This document shows positions 1 to 8,500 of a stretch of DNA of 33,474 bases, in pieces. Where the stretch lies: NCBI GenBank assembly GCA_022797375.1, contig JAAWKM010000024.1:1-33474 (forward strand). The letters run 5' to 3'. This DNA comes from Lachnospiraceae bacterium (GTDB lineage: Bacteria; Bacillota; Clostridia; Lachnospirales; Lachnospiraceae). Each line of letters starts with the position of its first letter. Within the stretch, counting starts at the first letter, position 1. The position numbers and the translations under genes were made by a program. The notes under the pieces were generated by a model. It searched no databases. It was not told the origin of the DNA and was given only the letters and a program-made list of their open reading frames with translations.

Positions 1-42
1 ATTTTGTTCCAAAATCATGCAAAATGGCGCCATAAAACTCGT

Positions 43-69
43 ATTTTTGGCACAAAACATGCCAAAAAT
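43..69. repeat. Perfect inverted repeat near the window edge
   Basis: Arms ATTTTTGGCA (43-52) and TGCCAAAAAT (60-69) pair perfectly over 10 bp around a 7-nt loop. It lies about 155 bases upstream of the first glycosyltransferase. No clear T-tract follows on the plus strand. It could be a terminator for a gene left of the window or an operator; the sequence does not decide. Confidence 0.45.
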
Positions 70-136
70 CCTCGAATTTCATTGACTGTGAATAGTAACG
101 ATGTTTCCTGTCATATATTTAGCCGCTTATAGTTAC

Positions 137-165
137 TTGTTGTATTTTCTGTCTAATAATGATAA
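137..165 (+). promoter_or_regulatory. Weak candidate sigma-A promoter for the first glycosyltransferase
   Basis: TTGTTG (137-142), a 17-base spacer and TGATAA (160-165) lie about 60 bases before the start codon at 226. The spacing is ideal but the -10 is poor, so this is only a candidate. The rest of 1-225 shows no coding sequence. Confidence 0.3.
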
Positions 166-225
166 AATCAGACTGTAGCAGTTAATTAGAAATTACTTAA
201 AAATCTGTTAAAAAAGAGGTAATTT

Positions 226-1506
226 ATGAAGAAAATTGGTATTGTAATATGTAATTATAATAAAGAAGCTGACGTACTGTACTGCATCCAGAGTATACTG
301 GAGTCTAAATTCCAGGACTTTGACTTATATGTTGTAGACAATGGTTCTACAGATATGTCTGTAAAACGTATAAAAGAAACTTACCCTGGCAGGCTTGTAT
401 TAATTGAAAACCATGAAAACCTTGGCGGTTCAGGAGGTTTTAATACTGGGCTCAGGGAAGTGTATAAAAAAGGCTATCCTTACGTTATGTGTGTAGATAA
501 TGATGCACTTCTTGATGAAAACGCAATAGGCAATTTGTATAAATTCCTGGAAGAACACCCAGAAGCCGGAATGGCTGGCGCTAAGGTGTACCATATGGGA
601 AACCCTGATTATGTCCAGCAGTTCGGACAGGAAATTGATTTTAAATATTTTTGTACTGAAGCATTATATTGTAATGAATATGAAGATGGCAGTATGCCAG
701 AATTTATTTATACAGATGCTGTTGCTGCATGTTCACTTATGGTAAAAAGATGTGTTATTGATAAAATCGGCTTAATGCCAGAAGAAAATTTCCTGTACTG
801 GGATGATACAGAATGGTGCTATCTTTGCAACCTTGCAGGTTATAAAGTTGCTTCTGTAGGAAATGCAAAGGTACTTCATGCAATGGGCGCTAAAAATGAA
901 GCATATAATACATTCCCTACATACTATGCATGGCGCAACTGGATTGTATTTTTTATAAAATATGTTAAAGAAGAAGAACTTGACAGAATGGCAGAAACAT
1001 TTCTTGGCTCTGTTTTCCAGGTTGCATATGAAGGGCTTCACTCTGGAAACAGCAACCATGCCAGGACAGTAATGCTTGCATATGATGATGCAATACATGG
1101 AATTATGGGAAAAGCAGGTGAAAACAGGATATTCGGCCTGGATTTTAATAAAGAACCTTTTCTGCACCTGTTTAATGGCAAAGAAAAAATTTACCTTGAA
1201 GAAAACTACTATTTTTCTACTGCAGACTGGCTAAAGGATTTTGCAGCCTGTAACGGTTTTAATATTACATGGACAGAACAGCCACAGGAAGATGTACCTG
1301 TTATTTCCATATGTGAAAATATTTTTGAACTTGAAGATTTAAGCCGTACAAAAATTTATATTGATATTCATAGATGCATCTTTGAAACAGAAGATGACGC
1401 ATTGGATATTATTAATTATAATTACAGCAAAAGAAGTTTTATATTTGCACATAAACCGGTTTTCCTGGAATGTGCAAGGAAATTAAGGGAAAGATTATAT
1501 AAATAA
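226..1506 (+). CDS. Glycosyltransferase family 2
   Basis: Predicted cytosolic GT-A glycosyltransferase of 426 residues that transfers a nucleotide-activated sugar to a glycan or lipid-linked acceptor. The N-terminus has the family 2 opening IGIVICNYN, followed by VVDNGSTD near residues 36-43, the NLGGSGGFN segment near 66-74 and the metal-binding VDNDALL near 91-97. WDDTEWCYLCNLAGY near 193-207 matches the acceptor/ED region of rhamnosyl- and galactofuranosyltransferase-like members. The C-terminal 150 residues are not recognisable. An AGAGGT ribosome site precedes the ATG. It is the only confident plus-strand gene in the window, is monocistronic here and converges on frr. Donor and acceptor cannot be told from sequence; other envelope-glycan genes lie at 9.4-11.9 kb but are not adjacent. 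Confidence 0.88.
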   Translation: MKKIGIVICNYNKEADVLYCIQSILESKFQDFDLYVVDNGSTDMSVKRIKETYPGRLVLIENHENLGGSGGFNTGLREVYKKGYPYVMCVDNDALLDENAIGNLYKFLEEHPEAGMAGAKVYHMGNPDYVQQFGQEIDFKYFCTEALYCNEYEDGSMPEFIYTDAVAACSLMVKRCVIDKIGLMPEENFLYWDDTEWCYLCNLAGYKVASVGNAKVLHAMGAKNEAYNTFPTYYAWRNWIVFFIKYVKEEELDRMAETFLGSVFQVAYEGLHSGNSNHARTVMLAYDDAIHGIMGKAGENRIFGLDFNKEPFLHLFNGKEKIYLEENYYFSTADWLKDFAACNGFNITWTEQPQEDVPVISICENIFELEDLSRTKIYIDIHRCIFETEDDALDIINYNYSKRSFIFAHKPVFLECARKLRERLYK

Positions 1507-1532
1507 CCCTGTTTTATCTTAAATATATTTAA

Positions 1533-1564
1533 AAATGCCAGTGGCATACATTGCACTGGCATTT
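1533..1564. terminator. Bidirectional terminator between the glycosyltransferase and frr
   Basis: Perfect 11-bp arms AAATGCCAGTG (1533-1543) and CACTGGCATTT (1554-1564) around a 10-nt loop, with T-rich sequence on both outer sides. It sits between two convergent genes and can serve both. Confidence 0.75.
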
Positions 1565-1584
1565 GGCTTTTCATATTTTAATTA

Positions 1585-2139
1585 TTATACAGTCATTATT
1601 TCTTTTGACTTTTCATCAATCATTTTATCAATTTTACTTATATATTCATCAGTCATTTTCTGTATGCTTGTTTCTGCATCTTTCTGTTCATCTTCTGAGA
1701 TTTCATTAGCTTTTTGCTGCTTTTTAGCCATGTCATTTGCATCCCTGCGTATATTCCTGATTGCAATTTTGCTGTCTTCACCCTTCTTCTTGACATCTTT
1801 AACCAGCTCTTTACGCCTTTCTTCTGTAAGCTCAGGGAATGAAAGACGTATAACCTTGCCATCATTGTTAGGTGTCAGCCCGAGGTCAGATACAAGAATA
1901 GCCTTTTCAATTTCTTTAACCAGGCTTGGCTCCCAAGGCTGTATTACAAGGGTACGTGCTTCTGCTACAGAAATATTGGCAACTGACTGGAGATTAGAAG
2001 GGGTCCCGTAATAGTCTACTGTAATCTTGTCAAGCACATGGGGGTTAGCACGCCCTGCACGTATTGTAGTATAGTCATTTCCAAGATTTTCAACTGTTTT
2101 TTTCATCTTGTCTTCAAACTGCTTTAATTCAACGCTCAT
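1585..2139 (-). CDS. frr: Ribosome recycling factor
   Basis: Splits post-termination 70S ribosomes together with EF-G in the cytosol. The 184-residue product matches the usual RRF length of about 185. Family landmarks are visible: an N-terminal helix (KQFEDKMKKTVENL), the TIRAGRANPHVLDKITVDYYGTPSNL segment and the WEPSLVKEIEKAILVSDLGLTPNNDGKVIRL block, then RRKELVKDVKK in domain I. I chose the ATG at 2139: GGAG lies 6 bases upstream, and an ATG at 2151 would sit inside that ribosome site. It follows pyrH by 41 bases, the conserved bacterial pyrH-frr pair, and ends at the bidirectional terminator at 1533-1564. Confidence 0.97.
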   Translation of the reverse strand: MSVELKQFEDKMKKTVENLGNDYTTIRAGRANPHVLDKITVDYYGTPSNLQSVANISVAEARTLVIQPWEPSLVKEIEKAILVSDLGLTPNNDGKVIRLSFPELTEERRKELVKDVKKKGEDSKIAIRNIRRDANDMAKKQQKANEISEDEQKDAETSIQKMTDEYISKIDKMIDEKSKEIMTV

Positions 2140-2180
2140 ATTATTCTCCATTCTGCCGCAACCGGCCTTTTGTTTATTTA

Positions 2181-2885
2181 TTATGCAGTAACCAAGGTAC
2201 CTTTAGTCACGCCATTTACAGTATTAACAATGCTGTTTTCTTCATTAAGCCCGAAAATCATCATAGGCATATGGTTTTCCATGCAAAGAACCGCGGCAGC
2301 AAGGTCTATAACACCAAGGCGCTGGTTTATTACATCATTAATATCTATAACATCATATTTCCTGGCATCAGGATTTAATGCAGGGTCTGAATCATATACC
2401 CCGTCAATTGATTTAGCAGAAAGAATTATATCTGCTTCTATTTCAATAGCACGCAGCACCGTTGATGTATCTGTTGAAAAATATGGATGCCCTGTACCAC
2501 CTGCAAAAAATACTGCCATTCCTTTTGAAAAGTATTTATTTGCCCTGTCCTTTGAAAAGAGTTTTGTAAATGAACCACATTCAAACGGGGTAAGTACATT
2601 TGTCATAATGCCTGCTGAACGGAAAATCTCGGAAACATATATGCAGTTCATAACAGTGGCAAGCATGCCTATCTGGTCTGCTTTTGTACGGTCAATGTTT
2701 TCACTTGTACGTCCACGCCAGAAATTACCACCACCCGTAACTATTCCCACTTCTATGCCAGCGTCTGTAAGTTCTTTAACTTGTTTTGCCACGCCAAAAC
2801 AAGTAGCTTCATCAAATCCTGTCTTATTTGGCCCTGCAAGGGCTTCCCCGCTTAATTTCAATAATATCCTCTTATATTCTGCCAT
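2181..2885 (-). CDS. pyrH: UMP kinase
   Basis: Hexameric amino-acid-kinase-fold enzyme that phosphorylates UMP to UDP with ATP in pyrimidine nucleotide synthesis. The 234-residue product begins with the family start YKRILLKLSGEAL. It carries GIVTGGGNFWRGR near residues 47-59, RTKADQIGMLATVMN near 66-80, and the UMP/ATP-site segment FFAGGTGHPYFSTDTSTVLRA near 129-149. The ACAGGAGAC ribosome site is well placed before the ATG at 2885. It lies between bactofilin (47-base gap) and frr (41-base gap), so the three are very probably one operon. Length and motifs are ordinary. Confidence 0.97.
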   Translation of the reverse strand: MAEYKRILLKLSGEALAGPNKTGFDEATCFGVAKQVKELTDAGIEVGIVTGGGNFWRGRTSENIDRTKADQIGMLATVMNCIYVSEIFRSAGIMTNVLTPFECGSFTKLFSKDRANKYFSKGMAVFFAGGTGHPYFSTDTSTVLRAIEIEADIILSAKSIDGVYDSDPALNPDARKYDVIDINDVINQRLGVIDLAAAVLCMENHMPMMIFGLNEENSIVNTVNGVTKGTLVTA

Positions 2886-2932
2886 TTCTGTCTCCTGTCA
2901 GGTATTTATGTAAATACACATAAACCCTGTTT

Positions 2933-3874
2933 TTATTCTTCAAAAATCTTGTCCATGTCAACTGCAGTCTGGTAAAGTGAGCAGTAACCATCTATTACAG
3001 CACCAGACTTTATAGTAATTGTCTTAGCTTTTATGTCTCCTTTTAAAATAGCCGTAGATTCAATAACTAAAGGTCCTTCTATATCAATATTGCCTCTTAC
3101 TGCCCCTGCTATATAAGCAGATGAACCTGTAACATCACCTAAAACCACAGTACCTACACCAATCCTTACAGTGCCTTCACTGATAAGCCCTCCGTTAAGC
3201 TTAGGTGTATTTACATATATTTCAGAAGCAACTACCCCGCCTGATACTTTACCATTAATATATACTTTGCCTACACATTCAATATCACCTGTAATTGTTC
3301 CCATAACCTCAAGTGAACCATCAGATGAAATACTTCCTGTAATAGTAGTATTCTCAGTGATTACTGTAACCGTTCCATTCAGGCGTTCTTCATTCATGGC
3401 TTTCATGGCTTCATTATTCACAATATCATCATTTACAGAAATAGGTACCACTGTGTTTGGTGCAGGCTCTTCTACAGTCTTCTCCTCTGCCGGAATTCCT
3501 TCTGGCTTTACAGGTTCTTCTGGTATTTCTTCCTCTTTGGCAGGAACTTCTTCTGGTATTTCCTCTTCTGCCACCTCTTCCTGGATTTCTTCTTCCGGCA
3601 TTTCCTTATCTATCCCGGTTACAGGTTCTTCTGCCTCTCCGGTACTGGCATCATCCACTGGTACGCCGCTTGTATCCCCGTCAATATAAAATCCTTCACT
3701 GCCAACATCAAGCTGTGCATCCTCTGTTTCATCATCAGAATTATTACCATCATCGGCAAAAATCTGGTTCAGTAAATCTTTATCAATACTGTCATCACCA
3801 AAACCCTCAAGCGCACCAGCATCTAAATCCAGCCCATCTATGCCACTAATATCATCATCTTTAAATAAACCCAT
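2933..3874 (-). CDS. Bactofilin with a long acidic N-terminal region
   Basis: Polymer-forming cytoskeletal protein. The C-terminal half (about residues 160-305) is the bactofilin beta-helix: repeating six- to seven-residue strands such as GTITGDIECVGKVYINGKV and GTVVLGDVTGSSAYIAGAV. The first 150 residues are very acidic with E/P-rich imperfect repeats (EEIPEE, EEVPAKEEEIPEE), probably disordered. The start is the ATG at 3874, with AGGAGG seven bases upstream. A longer frame to 3910 would put the ribosome site inside the gene and is rejected. It is first in the operon with pyrH and frr, behind a promoter at 3959-3987. Bactofilins organise envelope or shape functions in other bacteria; the role here is inference. 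Confidence 0.87.
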   Translation of the reverse strand: MGLFKDDDISGIDGLDLDAGALEGFGDDSIDKDLLNQIFADDGNNSDDETEDAQLDVGSEGFYIDGDTSGVPVDDASTGEAEEPVTGIDKEMPEEEIQEEVAEEEIPEEVPAKEEEIPEEPVKPEGIPAEEKTVEEPAPNTVVPISVNDDIVNNEAMKAMNEERLNGTVTVITENTTITGSISSDGSLEVMGTITGDIECVGKVYINGKVSGGVVASEIYVNTPKLNGGLISEGTVRIGVGTVVLGDVTGSSAYIAGAVRGNIDIEGPLVIESTAILKGDIKAKTITIKSGAVIDGYCSLYQTAVDMDKIFEE

Positions 3875-3958
3875 TTCGCATCCTCCTAGAATATATTTTC
3901 TGTAAAGCACTACTGTTTAATACATACCACACAAAACATTACCCTGTCTGTCCTTGAT

Positions 3959-3987
3959 ATTATATCACTAATTTTTTTATCCGTCTA
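3959..3987 (-). promoter_or_regulatory. Sigma-A promoter of the bactofilin-pyrH-frr operon
   Basis: On the minus strand: TAGACG (3987-3982), a 17-base spacer and a perfect TATAAT (3964-3959), about 85 bases before the bactofilin start. Confidence 0.65.
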
Positions 3988-4007
3988 CATTAAAAAAGTT
4001 CCCACAC

Positions 4008-4139
4008 ACGTCCGTTTCATAAAAATCCCCATGCCGTGCTTTGCACGGCACAAATAGTAATGAAAAATGCTGTCTTAGAATCATTTCTCACACTATTTCC
4101 AGTTATTCTGTGTTTAGAAACGGACGCATGGAACCTGCT
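4008..4139. repeat. Dispersed intergenic repeat, copy 1
   Basis: The left edge CGTCCGTTTC (4009-4018) is the exact reverse complement of GAAACGGACG (4117-4126). Inside is a small hairpin, GCCGTGCTTTGCACGGC. The outer right edge GGACGCATGGAACCTGCT (4122-4139) recurs at 33429-33446 with 16 of 18 identical. The left edge and an internal TTTCCAGTTAT also recur at 33231-33259. It is noncoding and lies between a promoter and a terminator. The two copies differ in their interiors. Confidence 0.6.
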
Positions 4140-4146
4140 ATAATAA

Positions 4147-4182
4147 ATAACAAGGTATCCTTACATCTGGACACCTTGTTAT
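4147..4182 (-). terminator. Terminator of the flavodiiron gene
   Basis: 14-bp arms with one mismatch: ATAACAAGGTATCC (4147-4160) and GGACACCTTGTTAT (4169-4182), 8-nt loop. On the minus strand the stem is followed by TTATTATAG. It lies 38 bases past the stop at 4221. Confidence 0.7.
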
Positions 4183-4220
4183 CTTATAAACCAGCAGCAG
4201 TTCCTGCCAGCAAGCTATTT

Positions 4221-5378
4221 TTAAACCATTGCATTAACAATTTCTTCAATAGCAGCCTTATCTGCCTCTTTCATAACGGATTTAATGCTAACCCTCTTTT
4301 CACAAATTTCAATGTTTTTCATGCTTTCTAACATATCCGCCATCTTCTTTGCAGCAACTGGCGCCCATGAACCATTTTCAATAAGTGCCACTTTGCGCTT
4401 CTGGTAATTCTTGCTTTTTAAATGTGCAAGAAAATCTTCCATAACAGGGAAAAGACCTCCATCATATGTTGCTGATGCAAGTACCATACGGTCATATCTA
4501 AATGCAGCCTCAATTGCTTCTGCCATATCATCTCTTGAAAGGTCAAATAATTCCAGCTTATCTACACCTTTATTTTTAAATATTTCTGCACATTCTTTAG
4601 CAGCTTTTGCTGTATTTCCATGAATTGAAGCATATGCTACAAGCACCCCTTTATCCTCTGGCTCATAACTGCTCCATATATCATATTTATTAATATAATA
4701 TCCTAAATCTTCTTTAAGTACTGGTCCATGTAACGGGCATATTATTGCAATGTCAAGTCCTGATGCCTTTTTAAGAAGTGCCTGTACCTGTGCACCATAT
4801 TTCCCCACTATATTAAAATAATAACGTCTTGCTTCACATGCCCAGTCATCTTCTTCATCAGAATTAATTGCACCAAATTTGCCAAAACCATCAGCAGAGA
4901 ATAATATTTTCTCACTCTTTTCATATGTAACCATAACCTCTGGCCAGTGCACCATAGGTGCCATAAAGAACTGAAGTGTATGGCTTCCTATAGAAAGTAC
5001 GTCTCCTTCCTTAACTGTAACTGTCCTTTCAGATAAATCAAAATCAAAGAACTGTGGAAGCATCTGGAATGTTTTAGCATTGCCAACAAGTTTCATACCA
5101 GGGTACATCTCTGCAATCTTCTGTATATTAGCCGCATGGTCAGGCTCAAGGTGGGAAATTACAAGATATTCAGGTGACTTGTCCCCAAGTACATCTTTAA
5201 GGTTTGACACCCATTCATCAGTTGCCCTTGCATCAACAGTATCCATTACTGTAATCTTCTCATCCATAATTACATATGAATTATAGGAAACACCCTCTGG
5301 TACAACATACTGGCTTTCAAATAAATCAATATCTTTATCATCCACCCCAATGTACTTAACGCTATCAGTTACAAACAT
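4221..5378 (-). CDS. Flavodiiron protein (FprA/FDP), O2 or NO reductase
   Basis: Cytosolic enzyme that reduces O2 to water or NO to N2O through a diiron site, protecting an anaerobe. The 385 residues comprise a metallo-beta-lactamase-like domain (about 1-250) and a flavodoxin domain (about 253-385). Diiron ligands are visible: H76, E78, D80 and H81 in SHLEPDH, the histidine in MVHWPE, the aspartate in SADGFGKFG and the histidine in CPLHGPV. FMN-binding loops in the second domain include YASIHGNTAKAAK and SATYDGGLFPVMEDF. The length is that of a minimal FDP, without rubredoxin or flavin-reductase fusion. AAGGAGGA precedes the ATG. The gene is monocistronic between its promoter (5431-5458) and terminator (4147-4182). 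O2 versus NO preference cannot be read from sequence. Confidence 0.95.
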   Translation of the reverse strand: MFVTDSVKYIGVDDKDIDLFESQYVVPEGVSYNSYVIMDEKITVMDTVDARATDEWVSNLKDVLGDKSPEYLVISHLEPDHAANIQKIAEMYPGMKLVGNAKTFQMLPQFFDFDLSERTVTVKEGDVLSIGSHTLQFFMAPMVHWPEVMVTYEKSEKILFSADGFGKFGAINSDEEDDWACEARRYYFNIVGKYGAQVQALLKKASGLDIAIICPLHGPVLKEDLGYYINKYDIWSSYEPEDKGVLVAYASIHGNTAKAAKECAEIFKNKGVDKLELFDLSRDDMAEAIEAAFRYDRMVLASATYDGGLFPVMEDFLAHLKSKNYQKRKVALIENGSWAPVAAKKMADMLESMKNIEICEKRVSIKSVMKEADKAAIEEIVNAMV

Positions 5379-5430
5379 TTTAACTTCCTCCTTATATATA
5401 AATTTTTATGGTATGCTTCGTTTCCGCTTT

Positions 5431-5458
5431 ATTATACACCATAATACATACATGTCAA
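5431..5458 (-). promoter_or_regulatory. Strong sigma-A promoter of the flavodiiron gene
   Basis: On the minus strand: consensus TTGACA (5458-5453), a 16-base spacer and consensus TATAAT (5436-5431), about 50 bases before the start codon. No operator is recognised. Confidence 0.8.
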
Positions 5459-5478
5459 ATAAATTATTAATAAGAACA

Positions 5479-5520
5479 GCAAAAAACAGAAATTCCATAT
5501 TCTGGATTTCTGTTTTTTGC
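5479..5520 (-). terminator. Terminator of the GH51 gene
   Basis: GCAAAAAACAGAAAT pairs with ATTTCTGTTTTTTGC over 15 bp; the stem extends with a one-base bulge through TCCA/TGGA. It lies about 60 bases past the stop at 5581, with T-rich sequence after it on the minus strand. Confidence 0.75.
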
Positions 5521-5580
5521 ATTGTATTATTACTTCTGTTAAGTACCCTGTTTCTAAGACTTTCCAGTGTTTTTAACCCG

Positions 5581-8500
5581 CTAAAACTCTATAACTGTCA
5601 CAGAATTAGCTGGCAGCAGTACTTCTGTTTTCTGTCCGCAGACTGCAAGCTTATATTCACGCGGCTGCACATATTCACGTTTCTTTGTATTCACATTAGC
5701 ATCATGTGCATATATCTTGTCTGTCGTAAGCAGAAGTGCTTTTGCATCATATACCTGTTTATAACCATCTATGCAGATTGCAACTTTCTTAGAAACATCC
5801 GATGGGTTTACAAGTTTCGCATAAAGATGTTCACTGTCTTTTGTTACTGAGTGGTATACTGCCCTGTTATATGCTTCAAGTTTATATTCAAGCACAGCAC
5901 TGTTAAACTCTTTTCCATCAGTATATGAACATATAAGATGTTTGCTGTCATTGCCGCCATAATTAACTGTAAATGTATATTCTACGCCATTTTCCAGTTC
6001 TTCATAATTACATTCACGCAGGTTGCCAGCCGTAACACTTGATGAATAATCACCTAACTTGTACCCTTCTATACCCTGTTTAAATACCCTTATTCCTGTT
6101 GTAGTATTATACATATTTACCGCATATTCAATAACATCTTTTTTAGAGAGGTCTTCCATTTCTGTAAGCCCTGCACCAATAAATATGCCGCCATTACCGC
6201 TTATGCGTTCTGCTTTTACAATAACAGAGTAGTCCTTCCATGTTTCATTTAATATATAAATACCATTTAAACCTTTAGCAGCAGGTGTTATTATAATTCC
6301 TTTGCCACTTCTCTGGTATCCATCTGCTTTTGGTATAACCTTCCACTCTTCTGATATCTCACTAGTGAAATCCTGGAAGAAAAGCACAGACTGGTCTTTA
6401 TTTGATATTACTTTTACTTCCTTTACAAGCACCTCTGCATTGCCAGCAGCAATTTCAATGCCACCATGTGGCTCTAAACTAGTCCTCACCCCTTTCTCAT
6501 ACAATGAAAATGTTGTTTCAACTGCCTTGTCCCCAAGATGGTCTGCAAACATCTGCTGCACATAATAGTTTGGTGTACGCCATACAGAATCATTGTCAAA
6601 CCATATGGCATCAGGTGTCCAGCGGTACGTTCCATCTAAAAGTACTTTATTAAATAATGGTGCTGTTGCAGCAAGCCTTACAACATCAGCATTATTTTCA
6701 AAACCTGTCATAACTGCTGCCTCTGCAACTGCCCCTGCAAGTGTATTTTTATCAGTTGATGCATACTCGCCCACAAATACCTTAGATGTTTCATCTTCAT
6801 TAAGAGTGCCATCTGCATTATATGCACGGTAATAGTAATTATAACGGTCTGCATTTTCAAGGAGATACTGGTTTGAACGGTAATAATGTTCATCGGCAAT
6901 GGTCTCCATATAGTTATTTTCATGCTCATACCATTTTACTTCCTGTTCAAAACTCTTCTCCCCATCAGTAAATGAAACTGTTGCACCATCTGTATCCAGG
7001 TTGCCACTTAAAAACTTCCAGCCATTTTTATAAGCATCGTCATCTGCCTGTGCACCTACAGTTGATATAATTGCCAGGTTATAGCCAGGATAATTTTTCT
7101 CCATATACTGGTCAATTGCATACTTAAATGCTTCAAAACTTGCAAAGAATTCCTCTCCCCAGTTTTCATTGCCAACACCAAGAAGATGCAGTTTAAATGG
7201 CTCTGCATGCCCCATTTTTTTACGCAGCGCTGCCCATTCATTATTGTCAAAATCCGTACTTATCGCAAAATCAATTAAATCCGTAAAATTCTTTATATAT
7301 TTTTCCTGCAGGCTGCCACCAGCAGGGTCTGCATAATCAGAACGTGCCTGGCAAAGTACGCCACATGCCATAACAGGAAGCGGAAGTGCATTAAGGTCTT
7401 CTGCAAGCTGGAAATATTCCATGTATCCAAGCCCAAGTGTCATCATATAGCCCCAGACATTATAATTTTCCTTGCGGTATTCAATATCACCAACTGAGTC
7501 TTTCCAGTCATATACATTTTCCCATATATATGAACCCTCAGAAATACATCCTCCTGGAAAACGCAGGAAAGATGGATGCAGGTCGCTCATGACTTTTACA
7601 AGGTCACGGCGCAGCCTGTAATTAGGGTTACTAAGGAAGTTCTTGTGTGCAGTACCTGACCTTCTTTCTTCTTCTGACCCCCAGACTTTTGAAGGCATAA
7701 GTGAAACCATTGCAACAGACACTTTCCCTACAAATTCTAATTTAAGCTGTGCATAACCTGTCTTTGTAGCAACAAAAGTATACTTTTCCTTTTTACCGTA
7801 TTTCTTCCATTCAGTTTTACTGACCGGGATAATTACAGAATTAGCCACAGGCATATCATTTTCATCTACAAGGCTGGCTTTTAAGCCTGTACCCTTCTGT
7901 CTTACACCATCCTTAGGGACAGATTTTGCCCATACTGAGAAACCATACTCCTCTTCATCTTTCAGGTATATTGAAAGTGTTGCACCCATATCACAGAAGC
8001 CACGGTTATATATAACTGTGCCATCACCCGCTGTAATAAAATGCTCATTAGTATCAGGTTTTGTAATACCAAGATGTTCATTTAAACCATGCTGGTTTTC
8101 TACATTTACTTTGTCAAGGTCACCAAACCAGTATTTTAATGGTGTGTAATTTCTGCCTGTAGATTTGCCACATACACCTGATGAAACATCATATGTATTA
8201 TACTCAAATGCTTCAAATGAGCGGTTGCAAAGCAGTTCCGCATAAAGCCCGCCATCTGCTGCATTATTAATATCCTCATAAAACAAGCCATAGAGCGTTT
8301 TGCTCACATCAACAGTTTCCCTGTCTGCATGTATAGTCATCGTATATGGTGCTATGATTCTTGGTATTACATTTACATAAGTATCAGACCTTAATTCATG
8401 CGTACCAGTAGATAAGATTGCCGTAATCTTTATGTATTCAGGCTTTGTAAATTCACCAAGCCTCCCATCAGATGAAAGCACTTCTTCTTTTTCTGATTCC

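Noticed and set aside
772-1167. Minus-strand 131-codon frame opposite the glycosyltransferase
   Set aside because: Cys/Phe/Ile-rich antisense shadow without ribosome site.
3171-3849. Two long plus-strand open frames opposite bactofilin
   Set aside because: They are shadows of the E/P-rich acidic coding region: Ser/Leu/Pro-rich, with no ribosome site or family.
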